Shown: piece after piece, positions 8,083-17,327 of the stretch
How the letters are laid out: each line of letters opens with the position of its first letter
Position numbering within the stretch: the first letter of the stretch is position 1
Source: Flavobacteriaceae bacterium
GTDB taxonomy: Bacteria > Bacteroidota > Bacteroidia > Flavobacteriales > Flavobacteriaceae
Direction: 5' to 3'
NCBI GenBank assembly: GCA_030625995.1
Contig: DAOUPU010000003.1
Coordinates: 1 to 31,955 of the forward strand
DNA length: 31,955 nt
Notes under the pieces: model-generated
Told to the model about the DNA's origin: nothing
The model's database searches: none
Seen by the model: only the letters and a program-made list of their open reading frames with translations
Made by a program: the position numbers and the translations under genes

Positions 8083-10212
8083 ATGAAGAAAGTACTATTT
8101 TTTCTCTTAATTTTGTTACCTGTATTTGCTACAGCACAAGAAGATCGTAAAAAAGACACGATCAATCTTTTGAATGAAGTGGTTGTAAAAGCAGTTCGAG
8201 TAAATTCTGAATCACCTGTAACATTTTCCAATCTTACTAAAGAAGAAATTTCCAAACGTAATTTAGGACAGGATATCCCAATCTTGATGAATTATATGCC
8301 CAATGTTATTACAACATCAGATGCCGGAGCCGGAATTGGATATACGGGTATAAGAGTGCGAGGAAGTGATGCTACCAGAGTAAATGTAACTATAAACGGT
8401 ATTCCATATAATGATGCAGAGTCCATGGGTACTTATTGGGTGGACCTTCCGGATTTTTCATCCTCAGTAGAAAATTTACAATTGCAACGTGGGGTGGGAA
8501 CTTCTACTAACGGAGCGGGTGCATTTGGCGCCAGCATCAATCTTTTAACAGATGCCATTAATGAAAGCGCTTTTGCGCAATTAAACACTTCCTTTGGATC
8601 CTTTAACACACAAAAATATAATCTCAAATTCAGTACGGGAAAATTGGGAGACCATTTTGAAATTGCCGGTCGTTTATCAAAAATTTCTTCGGACGGGTAT
8701 GTCGATCGAGCAACTTCAGATCTAAAATCCTATTTTTTACAAGCCTCTTATGTTGATGATAACACTTTGATAAAAGCTTTGGCATTTGGTGGATTTGAGG
8801 AAACTTATCAATCCTGGTACGGTGTAGATGCCGAAACCTTAGAAACTGACAGGACCTTTAATTATTATACTTATGACAATCAAGTGGATCATTATAACCA
8901 AGACCATTTTCAATTAATCTGGAGCGAAAATTATACGGAAAGATGGTCATCGAATATTGCCTTACATTATACATGGGGAAGGGGATATTATGAACAGTAC
9001 GAAGAAGATCAGGATTTTGAAGATTATGGTTTTGAGGAAATTAATATTGGTGGGGAAACGATCAATACTACCGATTTGATAAGAAGAAAATGGCTTGATA
9101 ATGATTTTTATGGAACAACTTTCTCTCTATTTTATACGAACAATAATGATTTTAATTTAACATTTGGTGGCGCTTGGAACAAATATGAAGGGGATCATTT
9201 TGGAGAAGTAATTTGGGCCAGATATGCAAGCAATAGTGAAATTAGAGATCGATATTACGATAATTATGGCGATAAAAATGACTTTAACACTTTTGCAAAA
9301 GTAAAGTTTGCCGTGGCAAAAAATTGGAATTTGTTTGCCGATATGCAGATCCGAACCGTTAACTATAGAGCCAGCGGTGTTGCGTCTGGAGAAATAAACG
9401 ATTCCTTTTTCTTTTTCAATCCTAAGGCCGGGATAACGTATAATATTAATACCTGGAACAATTTGTATTTCTCCTATGCCAGAGCAAATAGAGAACCTAA
9501 TAGAACGGATTATGAAAACGGCGATCCAAAACCTGAAACTCTGAATGACTTCGAGTTAGGTTGGCGTATTAACAAGGAAAAGGTAAACATTAGTTCTAAT
9601 CTTTATTATATGAGGTACAAAGATCAGTTGGTACTCACTGGCGAATTAGATGACGTTGGCGCTCCTATTAGAGCCAATGTTGGTGACAGCTACAGACTGG
9701 GATTAGAGATAGATGCAAATATTTTTATCTCTAAACATTTTACCATTCAGCCTAATCTTTCATTAAGCACCAATAAAAATTTGGATATTAATGTTTCCTG
9801 GGATGGTGAACTCATAAACTTAGGAGAAACAAATATTGCCTTCTCGCCCAATATTGTTTTTGGCAGTTCGTTCAACTACTTGCCCATAAGTGATTTACAA
9901 ATATCCCTTTTGTCTAAGTATGTAGGAGAACAATACATGGCCAATCTTGATAATGAAAACTCTAAATTAGAGAGCTATTTTGTAAATGATATCAATGTGA
10001 ATTATCAGATCAAGTTTAAAAAAGTTCTTAAATCTATTGTTTTAAATGCATTAATCAATAACATTTTTAATGTAGAATATGTTTCGAATGGATATTATTA
10101 TACTTATGACGATACATGGTCTGTGCCCGGTGAAACAATAACGCTGGATGGGGCAGGTTACTATCCTCAGGCAACTCGAAATTTCTTGATTGGAGCTACC
10201 CTTTTGTTTTAG
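8083..10212 (+). CDS. TonB-dependent receptor, probable thiamine transporter
   Basis: A 709-residue outer-membrane receptor. The signal peptide is clear (M-K-K-V-L-F-F, hydrophobic core, cleavage near A-T-A-Q). A TonB-box-like stretch (N-E-V-V-V-K-A) follows at about 30-37, then the plug (L-M-N-Y-M-P-N-V, I-R-V-R-G-S-D-A-T-R, I-N-G-I-P-Y-N-D-A) and a long aromatic-rich beta-barrel ending in phenylalanine. The TPP riboswitch in the leader is the reason for assigning thiamine or a thiamine derivative as cargo; Bacteroidota are known to place outer-membrane thiamine receptors under this control. No inner-membrane PnuT or thiamine kinase follows, so the rest of the system must be elsewhere. The next gene starts 139 bp downstream and belongs to rhamnose metabolism. 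Confidence 0.88.
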   Translation: MKKVLFFLLILLPVFATAQEDRKKDTINLLNEVVVKAVRVNSESPVTFSNLTKEEISKRNLGQDIPILMNYMPNVITTSDAGAGIGYTGIRVRGSDATRVNVTINGIPYNDAESMGTYWVDLPDFSSSVENLQLQRGVGTSTNGAGAFGASINLLTDAINESAFAQLNTSFGSFNTQKYNLKFSTGKLGDHFEIAGRLSKISSDGYVDRATSDLKSYFLQASYVDDNTLIKALAFGGFEETYQSWYGVDAETLETDRTFNYYTYDNQVDHYNQDHFQLIWSENYTERWSSNIALHYTWGRGYYEQYEEDQDFEDYGFEEINIGGETINTTDLIRRKWLDNDFYGTTFSLFYTNNNDFNLTFGGAWNKYEGDHFGEVIWARYASNSEIRDRYYDNYGDKNDFNTFAKVKFAVAKNWNLFADMQIRTVNYRASGVASGEINDSFFFFNPKAGITYNINTWNNLYFSYARANREPNRTDYENGDPKPETLNDFELGWRINKEKVNISSNLYYMRYKDQLVLTGELDDVGAPIRANVGDSYRLGLEIDANIFISKHFTIQPNLSLSTNKNLDINVSWDGELINLGETNIAFSPNIVFGSSFNYLPISDLQISLLSKYVGEQYMANLDNENSKLESYFVNDINVNYQIKFKKVLKSIVLNALINNIFNVEYVSNGYYYTYDDTWSVPGETITLDGAGYYPQATRNFLIGATLLF

Positions 10213-10351
10213 AGGAATGTATTAATGGGTCGTTGCCCTATTCAAAATATAAAAACAGCTCGTCATAATTGTATCAATATAAAGTAAATTTTAAGTGGTG
10301 ATAACCATTGATTAGAAATATCTTTAGGCTCAATAATAAAATCAAATATTG

Positions 10352-12457
10352 ATGGTAGGAGCACAGAATATTTTTAAACACGTAGATTACTTGTGGGAGG
10401 ACAAAAAAGCAGAAAAATTAGGTAGCGATCAAGTGGCTTTATTCTTGTATAGATCTAATATTTTAGGTCAGGATCTCCGTATCACTAATTATGGTGGTGG
10501 GAACACAAGTTGTAAAACAATGGAAAAAGATCCGCTGACCAATGAAGATGTAGAGGTAATGTGGGTTAAAGGTTCCGGTGGAGACATTGGCACCTTAACC
10601 AGGAGTGGTATTGCTGGTTTATTTACGAAGAGGTTAAGAGCTCTGAAAAATGTGTATAAAGGCTTAAAAGATGAAGACAGAATGGTCGGTTTATTTAATC
10701 ATTGTATTTACGACCTTGAAAGTAAAGCTCCTTCAATAGATACACCCTTGCACGGCTTATTACCATTTAAACATATAGATCATTTACACCCGGATGCTTT
10801 AATTGCTATAGCAGCAGCTAAGGATAGTGAAAAAATAACCAAAGAGATTTGGGGGGATACAATGGGATGGGTACCCTGGCAAAGGCCCGGTTTTGATCTT
10901 GCTTTGCAGTTAGAAAAATGTTTGGAAGAAAATCCGGATATAAGAGGAATAGTCTTAGGGAGTCACGGTTTATTTACATGGGGAGATACGTCTTATGACT
11001 GCTATATAAACAGTTTGGAAGTCATAGAACAAGCTTCATCATATATTGAAAATAAGATCATAGAGAACGGAGAAGTTTTTGGGGGACAAAAAATACAAGG
11101 ATTAGCAAAAAAAGAGAGGTTAGATAAAGCAGCTCAACTTGCGCCGATCTTACGGGGATTGTGTTCTTCTGAAAATACAATGATAGGCCATTTTACTGAT
11201 GATGAAGTAGTTTTAGAATATATTAATAGCAATGATCTGAACAGATTAGCCCCAATGGGAACTTCCTGCCCTGATCATTTTTTAAGAACTAAAATACAGC
11301 CGCTGATTTTAAATCTTGATCCGACCGATGATGTAAGTGATGTCGAAGCGATCTATAAAAAAATAGAACCTGCATTTGAGATTTATCGCAAGGAATACAA
11401 CGACTATTATAATACTTGTAAAAAACCAAATAGCCCCTCCGTCAGAGATGCCAATCCGGTTATCATATTATATCCTGGTGTCGGTATGTTCAGTTTTGCA
11501 AAAAATAAACAAACTGCTCGTGTTGCAAGTGAATTTTATCTTAATGCGATTAATGTAATGCGTGGCGCAGAAGCAATTTCTGAATACACTTCCTTACCCA
11601 GACAAGAAGCTTTTGACATAGAATATTGGTTGTTAGAAGAGGCCAAACTACAACGTATGCCAAAAGAACAACCTTTATCAAGAAAGGTGGCATTGGTTAC
11701 TGGTGCAGGTGGAGGAATAGGGAAAGCTATTACTGATAAGTTAGCTGAAGAAGGAGCAAATGTTATTTTAACAGATCTCTCTGAGGAAAGATTACAAGAA
11801 GCTGTTCAAAGCTATAAAAATGATATTGCTATTTATGTGCAGAGTGATGTAACTGATAGTAATTCTATTAAGGAATCTTATAAGCAAGCCTGTTTAACTT
11901 TTGGTGGAGTTGATATTGTGGTTCACAGCGCCGGTTTAGCAATATCAAAGCCAATTGAGGAAACAACCGATAAGGATTGGGATATTCTTCAGGATGTTTT
12001 GGTAAAAGGGCAATTTGAATTAGCAAAACAAGCAATAAAAATTTTTAGGAAACAAAAGCTTGGAGGAAATATCGTAAATATAGCCAGTAAGAATGGATTG
12101 GTTGCAGGACCAAATAATATTGCCTATGGAACCGCAAAAGCTGCTCAACAACACATGTCTAGATTATTAGCGACTGAACTTGCTACTGATAAAGTCAGAG
12201 TTAATGTTATAAACCCGGATGGTGTTATTGTTGGAAGTAAGATTTGGGAAGGTGAATGGGCAGAAGGCAGAGCAAAAGCCTATGGGATTACCGTTGAAGA
12301 ATTACCTGCTCATTATGCAAAGAGAAATTTATTAAATGAAATTATTTATCCAAGTGACATTGCGAATGCTGTATTTACTCTGGTGGCTATTTTAAATAAA
12401 AGTACAGGTAATATTATCAACGTCGATGGTGGCATGGCAAATGCTTTTGTAAGATAA
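10352..12457 (+). CDS. rhaEW: Bifunctional rhamnulose-1-phosphate aldolase / lactaldehyde dehydrogenase
   Basis: A two-domain cytoplasmic protein of 701 residues from the ATG at 10352; a TTG one codon earlier is less likely. Residues 1-430 are a class II aldolase domain: N-Y-G-G-G-N-T-S at 46-53, K-G-S-G-G-D at 73-78, and zinc-ligand candidates H144, H146 and H205 in H-L-H-P-D and G-S-H-G. Residues 445-701 are a short-chain dehydrogenase: T-G-A-G-G-G-I-G at 450-457, S579, and Y592/K596 in Y-G-T-A-K. This fusion is known from Bacteroidota and Bacillus: the aldolase splits rhamnulose-1-phosphate into dihydroxyacetone phosphate and lactaldehyde, and the second domain acts on the lactaldehyde. 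It precedes the isomerase and kinase genes on the same strand. A TAnnTTTG-like box (TATCTTTA, 10319-10326) lies upstream. Confidence 0.92.
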   Translation: MVGAQNIFKHVDYLWEDKKAEKLGSDQVALFLYRSNILGQDLRITNYGGGNTSCKTMEKDPLTNEDVEVMWVKGSGGDIGTLTRSGIAGLFTKRLRALKNVYKGLKDEDRMVGLFNHCIYDLESKAPSIDTPLHGLLPFKHIDHLHPDALIAIAAAKDSEKITKEIWGDTMGWVPWQRPGFDLALQLEKCLEENPDIRGIVLGSHGLFTWGDTSYDCYINSLEVIEQASSYIENKIIENGEVFGGQKIQGLAKKERLDKAAQLAPILRGLCSSENTMIGHFTDDEVVLEYINSNDLNRLAPMGTSCPDHFLRTKIQPLILNLDPTDDVSDVEAIYKKIEPAFEIYRKEYNDYYNTCKKPNSPSVRDANPVIILYPGVGMFSFAKNKQTARVASEFYLNAINVMRGAEAISEYTSLPRQEAFDIEYWLLEEAKLQRMPKEQPLSRKVALVTGAGGGIGKAITDKLAEEGANVILTDLSEERLQEAVQSYKNDIAIYVQSDVTDSNSIKESYKQACLTFGGVDIVVHSAGLAISKPIEETTDKDWDILQDVLVKGQFELAKQAIKIFRKQKLGGNIVNIASKNGLVAGPNNIAYGTAKAAQQHMSRLLATELATDKVRVNVINPDGVIVGSKIWEGEWAEGRAKAYGITVEELPAHYAKRNLLNEIIYPSDIANAVFTLVAILNKSTGNIINVDGGMANAFVR

Positions 12458-12619
12458 AAGACAGCTGTGCTAAAAGAACAAGGAACCAAGACTAAGATAT
12501 AATTAAAGGACATACAGATAGTTTGAAAAATAAAGAATTTCTTAATGCCAAACATTTCAGTATTTTAGAAATCGCACAAAAGGTTAGTGGAAATTTTTAA
12601 GAAATTCTAAATCCTTTAA

Positions 12620-12627
12620 TATATTTG
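12620..12627 (+). promoter_or_regulatory. -7 promoter box for rhamnose isomerase-kinase-permease operon
   Basis: TATATTTG matches TAnnTTTG exactly, 57 bp before the isomerase start, in a 227-bp gap that otherwise holds only a short frame (about 34 codons ending at 12600) with no recognised similarity. It suggests that the isomerase, kinase and permease genes can be transcribed separately from the aldolase gene. No clear -33 TTG or operator was found. Confidence 0.5.
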
Positions 12628-12684
12628 TGTATATGGCTAGTGAGCAATTTTTTTTCTAGAACAATTAACCAATAATTAAAAAAG

Positions 12685-13965
12685 ATGATCTTATCCACTG
12701 AACAAATTAAGGAATTCAATAAAAAGAGTTTAACTGATCATCAGAATGAATTTGAAACGCTTCAAAATAAACTCATAAAATCTGAAAAAAATACACAAGT
12801 TATAGTTAAAAAAATTGAAGATTTCCAAGTAGCAATACCTAGTTGGGCCTTAGGAGCGGGTGGAACAAGGTTTGGGAGATTTTCTTATGGAGGAGAGCCT
12901 GCTAGTCTGGAGCAAAAAATTGCTGATATTGGAATTTTAAATGCTTTAACAAGATCGGCTGGGGCAATATCACTACACATTCCATGGGATATTCCAAGTG
13001 ATTACAAGGCAATTAAAGAATTGGCAGCAAGTAATGATATTATTTTTGATGCTGTGAATTCGAATACTTTTCAAGATCAGCCAAGTAATAAAGAGAGTTA
13101 TAAGTTTGGTTCCTTGAGTAATATTTCTTCTGCGATAAGAGATCAAGCCATTCAACATAATATCGATGTAATTAATATTGGCAATAAATTAGGGTCAAAG
13201 AGTTTAACTGTTTGGTTGGCAGATGGATCTATTTTTCCCGGTCAAAATAATTTTCAATTAGCTCTACAAAACACTGAATCCAGTTTGAAGAAAATTTATA
13301 CAAATATGCCTCATGATTGGAAGATGTTTATTGAATACAAACCCTATGAGCCTAACTTTTACAGTACAGTAATTCAAGATTGGGGAACCTCTTTTATGCT
13401 AGCAAACGCTTGTGGTGATAGGGCTTATAGTTTAGTAGATTTGGGCCATCACCTTCCCAACACAAATATTGAACAAATTGTTTCAACCCTAATGTTAAAA
13501 GGTAAATTAGGAGGTTTTCATTTCAATGATAGTAAATACGGTGATGATGATATTACGGTGGGATCCATAAAACCCTACGCTTTATTTTTAATTTTTAATG
13601 AATTGGTTTATGGGATGCAGAATAATACACAAAACCCGGATTTGGCATGGATGATCGATGCGAGTCATAATATCAAAGATCCTCTTGAAGATATCATGCA
13701 GTCTTTAGAGGCAATATTAATCGCCTATGCACAGGCATTATTGGTAGATCAGAAAAAATTAAAAGATGCCCAGATGAACAATGACGTTGTACTATGTCAA
13801 GAAATTTTACAGGAGGCTTATCGTACAGATGTACGCCCATTAGTTGCACAAGCTAGAATAAATAGTGGTGGCACTAAAAACCCATTACAGGCATACCGAA
13901 AATTTGAAATTCGAAAAACATTGATCAAAGAGAGAGGAACGCATACTTTAGCTACAGGATTATAA
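12685..13965 (+). CDS. rhaI: L-rhamnose isomerase
   Basis: A 426-residue TIM-barrel sugar isomerase of the Pseudomonas stutzeri/rhizobial L-rhamnose isomerase group, not the E. coli RhaA type. Metal ligands fall in the expected order: E217 (F-I-E-Y-K-P), D252 and H255 (V-D-L-G-H-H), H279 (G-G-F-H-F-N-D), D287/D289 (Y-G-D-D-D) and D325 (W-M-I-D-A-S-H). As I recall the P. stutzeri enzyme's ligands, these are offset by about two residues. It converts L-rhamnose to L-rhamnulose, the first catabolic step. The kinase gene starts 1 bp after its stop codon, so the two are cotranscribed and probably translationally coupled. Confidence 0.93.
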   Translation: MILSTEQIKEFNKKSLTDHQNEFETLQNKLIKSEKNTQVIVKKIEDFQVAIPSWALGAGGTRFGRFSYGGEPASLEQKIADIGILNALTRSAGAISLHIPWDIPSDYKAIKELAASNDIIFDAVNSNTFQDQPSNKESYKFGSLSNISSAIRDQAIQHNIDVINIGNKLGSKSLTVWLADGSIFPGQNNFQLALQNTESSLKKIYTNMPHDWKMFIEYKPYEPNFYSTVIQDWGTSFMLANACGDRAYSLVDLGHHLPNTNIEQIVSTLMLKGKLGGFHFNDSKYGDDDITVGSIKPYALFLIFNELVYGMQNNTQNPDLAWMIDASHNIKDPLEDIMQSLEAILIAYAQALLVDQKKLKDAQMNNDVVLCQEILQEAYRTDVRPLVAQARINSGGTKNPLQAYRKFEIRKTLIKERGTHTLATGL

Positions 13966-13966
13966 T

Positions 13967-15349
13967 ATGAATTCAACAATGAAGCAAAAGGTTACTGCTG
14001 TTTTTGACATAGGAAAAACGAATAAAAAGTTTTTCTTATTCGATTCCAAATATCAAGAAGTATACAAAGAATATAAGGAATTTGATGAAATTGTTGATGA
14101 GGATGGCTTTCCTACAGAAGATCTGCAAGCACTACAAAATTGGATTGAATCTCTATTCGCTAATATTTTAACCTCTGAAAAATACGATGTCAAAGCGGTA
14201 AACTTTTCTACTTATGGAGCTAGTTTAGTCCATTTAGATAAGGAAGGTAAAGTACTAACACCTCTATATAATTATTTAAAGCCATTGCCGCAAGAAATAA
14301 TTGATGAGTTCGATCAAACTTATGGTGACATTTCTGTAGAAACAGGAGCACCTAAATCAGGAATGATGAACTCGGGATTGCAATTATATTGGATAAAAAA
14401 AACGAAACCAAATATTTTTAAAAAGATAAAGTATTCTTTACATTTTCCACAATACATTTCTTATCTCTTTACAGGAATTCCTTTGTGTGAATACACTAGT
14501 TTGGGCTGTCATACCGCACTTTGGAATTTAAATAAGAAAGATTATCACGATTGGGTTTATAATGAAAAAATAGATCAATTATTCCCGCCAATTGTATCCA
14601 CACGGACCAGCATCAATATGGTGTACAAAAAGAAAAACATTAAAATTGGTGTAGGAATTCATGATAGCTCATCTGCCTTATTGCCATACATTTACAGCGA
14701 AAAAAGTCCATTTTTATTAGTTTCGACCGGTACTTGGAGTGTTACTTTAAATCCGTTCAACGATACAAAATTAACCGAGGCAGACATTAAAAATAATTGT
14801 TTGAACTATTTGCAGATTGATGGTGGTCGAGTAAAAGCAACCCGCTTCTTTATGGGCTATGAATACAAATTACAGGTAAAAAGATTAAGTGAATATTTCG
14901 ATAAAAAATTCGGTTATCATAGAAAAGTAAAATTTGATCTGAAATTATACTCAAAGTTGAAGAAAAGCAAGATGAATAAATTCAATTTTGAAAGTATCCG
15001 AATTAGAAAAAACGATGTTGATAAGACAGACTTATCTCAATTTGTCTCCTTTGAAGAGGCCTTTCATCAATTGATGATAGAATTGATCCAGTTGCAAGTT
15101 ACCACACTCAAAATGGCAATTTCTCATACAATAATCAAAAAAATATACTTGGAAGGTGGATTCATTGACAACGATATTTTCGTAAAATTGATGGGGCATC
15201 ATTTTAGAAAATATAAGGTAATCACCACTAAATCCCCTCTGGGATCCGCTCTAGGAGCGGCAATGGTCATATCTAAAAAAGGATTGAATAAGAAATTTTT
15301 AAAAGAAAATTATCAATTACAAAAATTGTATTCTTTAAAGCTGACCTAA
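13967..15349 (+). CDS. FGGY-family carbohydrate kinase, probable rhamnulokinase
   Basis: A 460-residue sugar kinase. The N-terminal phosphate-binding segment is A-V-F-D-I-G-K-T-N-K (11-20), where FGGY kinases usually have D-x-G-T/S. The catalytic base is probably D233 in I-H-D-S-S-S-A, and S-T-G-T-W-S (253-258) is the ATPase hinge motif. Its position directly after the rhamnose isomerase and near the aldolase makes L-rhamnulose the likely substrate, giving L-rhamnulose-1-phosphate. The sequence differs from E. coli RhaB, so the call rests on context as much as on sequence; a role on another deoxysugar such as fuculose is possible. Confidence 0.83.
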   Translation: MNSTMKQKVTAVFDIGKTNKKFFLFDSKYQEVYKEYKEFDEIVDEDGFPTEDLQALQNWIESLFANILTSEKYDVKAVNFSTYGASLVHLDKEGKVLTPLYNYLKPLPQEIIDEFDQTYGDISVETGAPKSGMMNSGLQLYWIKKTKPNIFKKIKYSLHFPQYISYLFTGIPLCEYTSLGCHTALWNLNKKDYHDWVYNEKIDQLFPPIVSTRTSINMVYKKKNIKIGVGIHDSSSALLPYIYSEKSPFLLVSTGTWSVTLNPFNDTKLTEADIKNNCLNYLQIDGGRVKATRFFMGYEYKLQVKRLSEYFDKKFGYHRKVKFDLKLYSKLKKSKMNKFNFESIRIRKNDVDKTDLSQFVSFEEAFHQLMIELIQLQVTTLKMAISHTIIKKIYLEGGFIDNDIFVKLMGHHFRKYKVITTKSPLGSALGAAMVISKKGLNKKFLKENYQLQKLYSLKLT

Positions 15350-15405
15350 GAATTATAAATTATTATCTAAATTATCCCTTTAATAAAATCTAAATTAATT
15401 ATAGT

Positions 15406-16833
15406 ATGACCCAGGAAACCAACTTAAAATATTCTAATGAAGAAGAATTTATACTGAGTACAGAAGGAGAATTTGAAAGAACTCCTGTACCCGAATCTAA
15501 ACTCAAAAGTTGGAAACATTTTTTAGGAATGTATGCTGGAGAACATGCTGCAGGAACAGAATTTATGATAGGCCCACTATTTTTAACAGCCGGAGTTAGT
15601 GCCTTCGATTTAATTATTGGATTGTTATTAGGAAATCTCTTAGCTGTTTTGAGCTGGCGCTTTTTAACAGCGGATATAGCAGTAAAGCATCGCCTTACAT
15701 TATATTATCATTTAGAGAAAATTAGTGGTAAAAAGCTTGTTATTGGTTATAATTTAGCAAATGGATTGCTCTTTTGTTTTCTTGCGGGAGCAATGATCAC
15801 AGTTTCAGCAACTGCTGTTGGAATTCCATTTAATATGGAAATGCCGAAGCTAACAGATACCTTGCCAAATAGTTTTACTTGGGTCATTATAGTAATAATT
15901 ATTGGAGCTGTCATCTCTATAGTTGCAGCAAAAGGTTTTAATACTGTCGCTAAAGCGGCAAACTGGATGTCTCCATTCATAGTTTTGGCTTTTCTGGCAT
16001 GCGGAATTGTCGCATTAACGCAGTTAGGTGTGGGTAGTTTTTCTGAATTTTGGGCAATCTGGGGAGAGGGAAGTGATCCTTTTCCAGGACAGATAAAATT
16101 TACCTTTTGGCATGTTGTATTTTGGTCATGGTTTGCCAATGCTGCAATGCATATTGGTATGTCTGATCTCTCCGTTTTTCGTTTTGCAAAAAGTAAAAAG
16201 GCCGGTTGGACCACTGCCGCCGGGATGTATATAGGACATTATATGGCCTGGATAGCAGCAGCGTTATTATACGCGGTATATTTGAACACCTCTGAAGCAC
16301 AGATGATGTTAACTAACGGTGTTGCGCCTACCGTAGCACCCGGACCCTTGGCATATAACGCAATTGGGATTTTCGGGATTATCACTGTAATTATTGCAGG
16401 GTGGACAACTGCCAATCCAACTATTTATAGAGCTGGTTTGGCATTTCAGGCAATTATCCCTAAGGTATCTACTTTTTGGGTGACAATTATTGCCGGTACC
16501 ATTGCAACAATAGCAGGATTATTTCCAGCATTTGCAATGAAGTTACTTGATTTTGTTGCTTTTTATGGATTTCTTCTAGCACCAATCGGTGCAATTATTG
16601 TTTTTGAACACTTCTATGCTGAAAATTTTGGAATCAAAAAATTCTATGCTGAAAAAGCAGGTCTAAAGTATAATCCTGCTGTTCTAATTTCATGGGTAGG
16701 ATCAATCGTTTTATTTTCTTTTATTTCAATTAAATACGATATCTTTTTATCCTTTCTTACACTTCCGGCCTGGATACTTTGTGGGGTTCTATTTATGATA
16801 GTAAGTAAGTATATCCAAGGAAAGTTTATATAA
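15406..16833 (+). CDS. NCS1-type (cytosine/purine permease-like) transporter, candidate sugar permease
   Basis: A 475-residue protein with a hydrophilic N-terminus of about 35 residues and roughly 12 membrane segments. The region around K-S-W-K-H-F-L-G-M-Y-A-G-E-H and the glycine-rich first helices resemble the nucleobase:cation symporter-1 / purine-cytosine permease family. It is the last gene of the isomerase-kinase transcript, 56 bp after the kinase, and no other sugar transporter is in this block. I infer that it brings rhamnose, or a rhamnose-derived compound, across the inner membrane, which would be an unusual substrate for the family. A nucleobase substrate cannot be ruled out from sequence. 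Confidence 0.78.
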   Translation: MTQETNLKYSNEEEFILSTEGEFERTPVPESKLKSWKHFLGMYAGEHAAGTEFMIGPLFLTAGVSAFDLIIGLLLGNLLAVLSWRFLTADIAVKHRLTLYYHLEKISGKKLVIGYNLANGLLFCFLAGAMITVSATAVGIPFNMEMPKLTDTLPNSFTWVIIVIIIGAVISIVAAKGFNTVAKAANWMSPFIVLAFLACGIVALTQLGVGSFSEFWAIWGEGSDPFPGQIKFTFWHVVFWSWFANAAMHIGMSDLSVFRFAKSKKAGWTTAAGMYIGHYMAWIAAALLYAVYLNTSEAQMMLTNGVAPTVAPGPLAYNAIGIFGIITVIIAGWTTANPTIYRAGLAFQAIIPKVSTFWVTIIAGTIATIAGLFPAFAMKLLDFVAFYGFLLAPIGAIIVFEHFYAENFGIKKFYAEKAGLKYNPAVLISWVGSIVLFSFISIKYDIFLSFLTLPAWILCGVLFMIVSKYIQGKFI

Positions 16834-16915
16834 AAAAGAGTAGTATAACAGCTACTTTTATATGGTCTTTGCCGTACTCAATCAGCTTGTCACAAACTAT
16901 TTTTATTGAAAAACT

Positions 16916-17022
16916 AAAATCAGAAAAATCATTTCGAAAGGGAGAAAAGGGAATATTTTAAGCTAAATATTTTACTCGATTTATTGTGAAGATTTAAGAT
17001 GTCGAAATGACATTCTGATTTT
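16916..17022. repeat. Imperfect inverted repeat in convergent gap
   Basis: The arms 16916-16937 and 17002-17022 match as reverse complements in two blocks, about 10 bp (AAAATCAGAA) and 9 bp (TCATTTCGA), with a 2-3 nt difference between the blocks and a 64-bp spacer. The outer sequence (TCATTTCGA...TCGAAATGA) resembles a palindromic intergenic repeat commonly seen in Flavobacteriia. It lies between the convergent permease and DUF2892 genes and may act as a two-way terminator or be a mobile palindrome. Confidence 0.5.
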
Positions 17023-17032
17023 TAATGATTAT

Positions 17033-17242
17033 TTACTTTTCTTTTACCTTACAGGTATTAAGTCCAAAAATTGAAAAAATAGGACATCTGCCTGATAGCG
17101 CAGTCAAGACCATAATTGCTCCAACAGCATAAAGCACATAATCCCAAGGGCTTGCTACCATTCCTTTATACGCAACATATACCGCAACAATTGCAATTAT
17201 AAATCGTATAACTTTATCTACTGATCCAACATTTTTTTTCAT
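17033..17242 (-). CDS. DUF2892 (YgaP-type) inner-membrane protein
   Basis: A 69-residue protein with two membrane helices (about 12-27 and 33-50). It begins M-K-K-N-V-G-S-V-D-K-V-I-R and has R-C-P-I-F-S-I-F-G-L-N-T-C near the end, the hallmark of DUF2892, which is also the C-terminal membrane domain of the rhodanese YgaP. Here the domain stands alone; a separate rhodanese lipoprotein is encoded at 20617. The paired cysteines C52 and C62 could handle sulfane sulfur, but this is inference. A CRP-like operator and a -7 box precede it at 17273-17317, as for SQR and the dioxygenase, so it belongs to the same predicted regulon. Confidence 0.85.
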   Translation of the reverse strand: MKKNVGSVDKVIRFIIAIVAVYVAYKGMVASPWDYVLYAVGAIMVLTALSGRCPIFSIFGLNTCKVKEK

Positions 17243-17272
17243 ATTAATATTATTTTATATGTTTATATAGCG

Positions 17273-17317
17273 TAAAGATATAATCAATTTCACAAAAAAG
17301 CAGTGATGAAAGTCACA
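17273..17317 (-). promoter_or_regulatory. CRP-like operator plus -7 box upstream of DUF2892 gene
   Basis: The 16-bp site AGTGATGAAAGTCACA (17302-17317) fits TGTGA-N6-TCACA with one mismatch. On the minus strand TATCTTTA (17280 to 17273) is a 7/8-like match to TAnnTTTG. The two centres are 33 bp apart, the same spacing as at the other three sites in this island. The predicted start is about 24 bp before the ATG. Confidence 0.6.
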
Positions 17318-17327
17318 GCATAGAATA

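Noticed and set aside
12491..12600. Short frame of about 34 codons before the rhamnose isomerase, considered as a gene remnant
   Set aside because: No start codon context and no recognisable similarity; it may be chance.
15747..16214. 155-residue antisense frame inside the NCS1 permease gene
   Set aside because: Hydrophobic codons of the permease read backwards give long open frames; no domain is visible in it.
16839..16856. Weak stem AGTAG/CTACT after the permease gene as a terminator
   Set aside because: The stem is 5 bp with bulges; not convincing even though some T residues follow.
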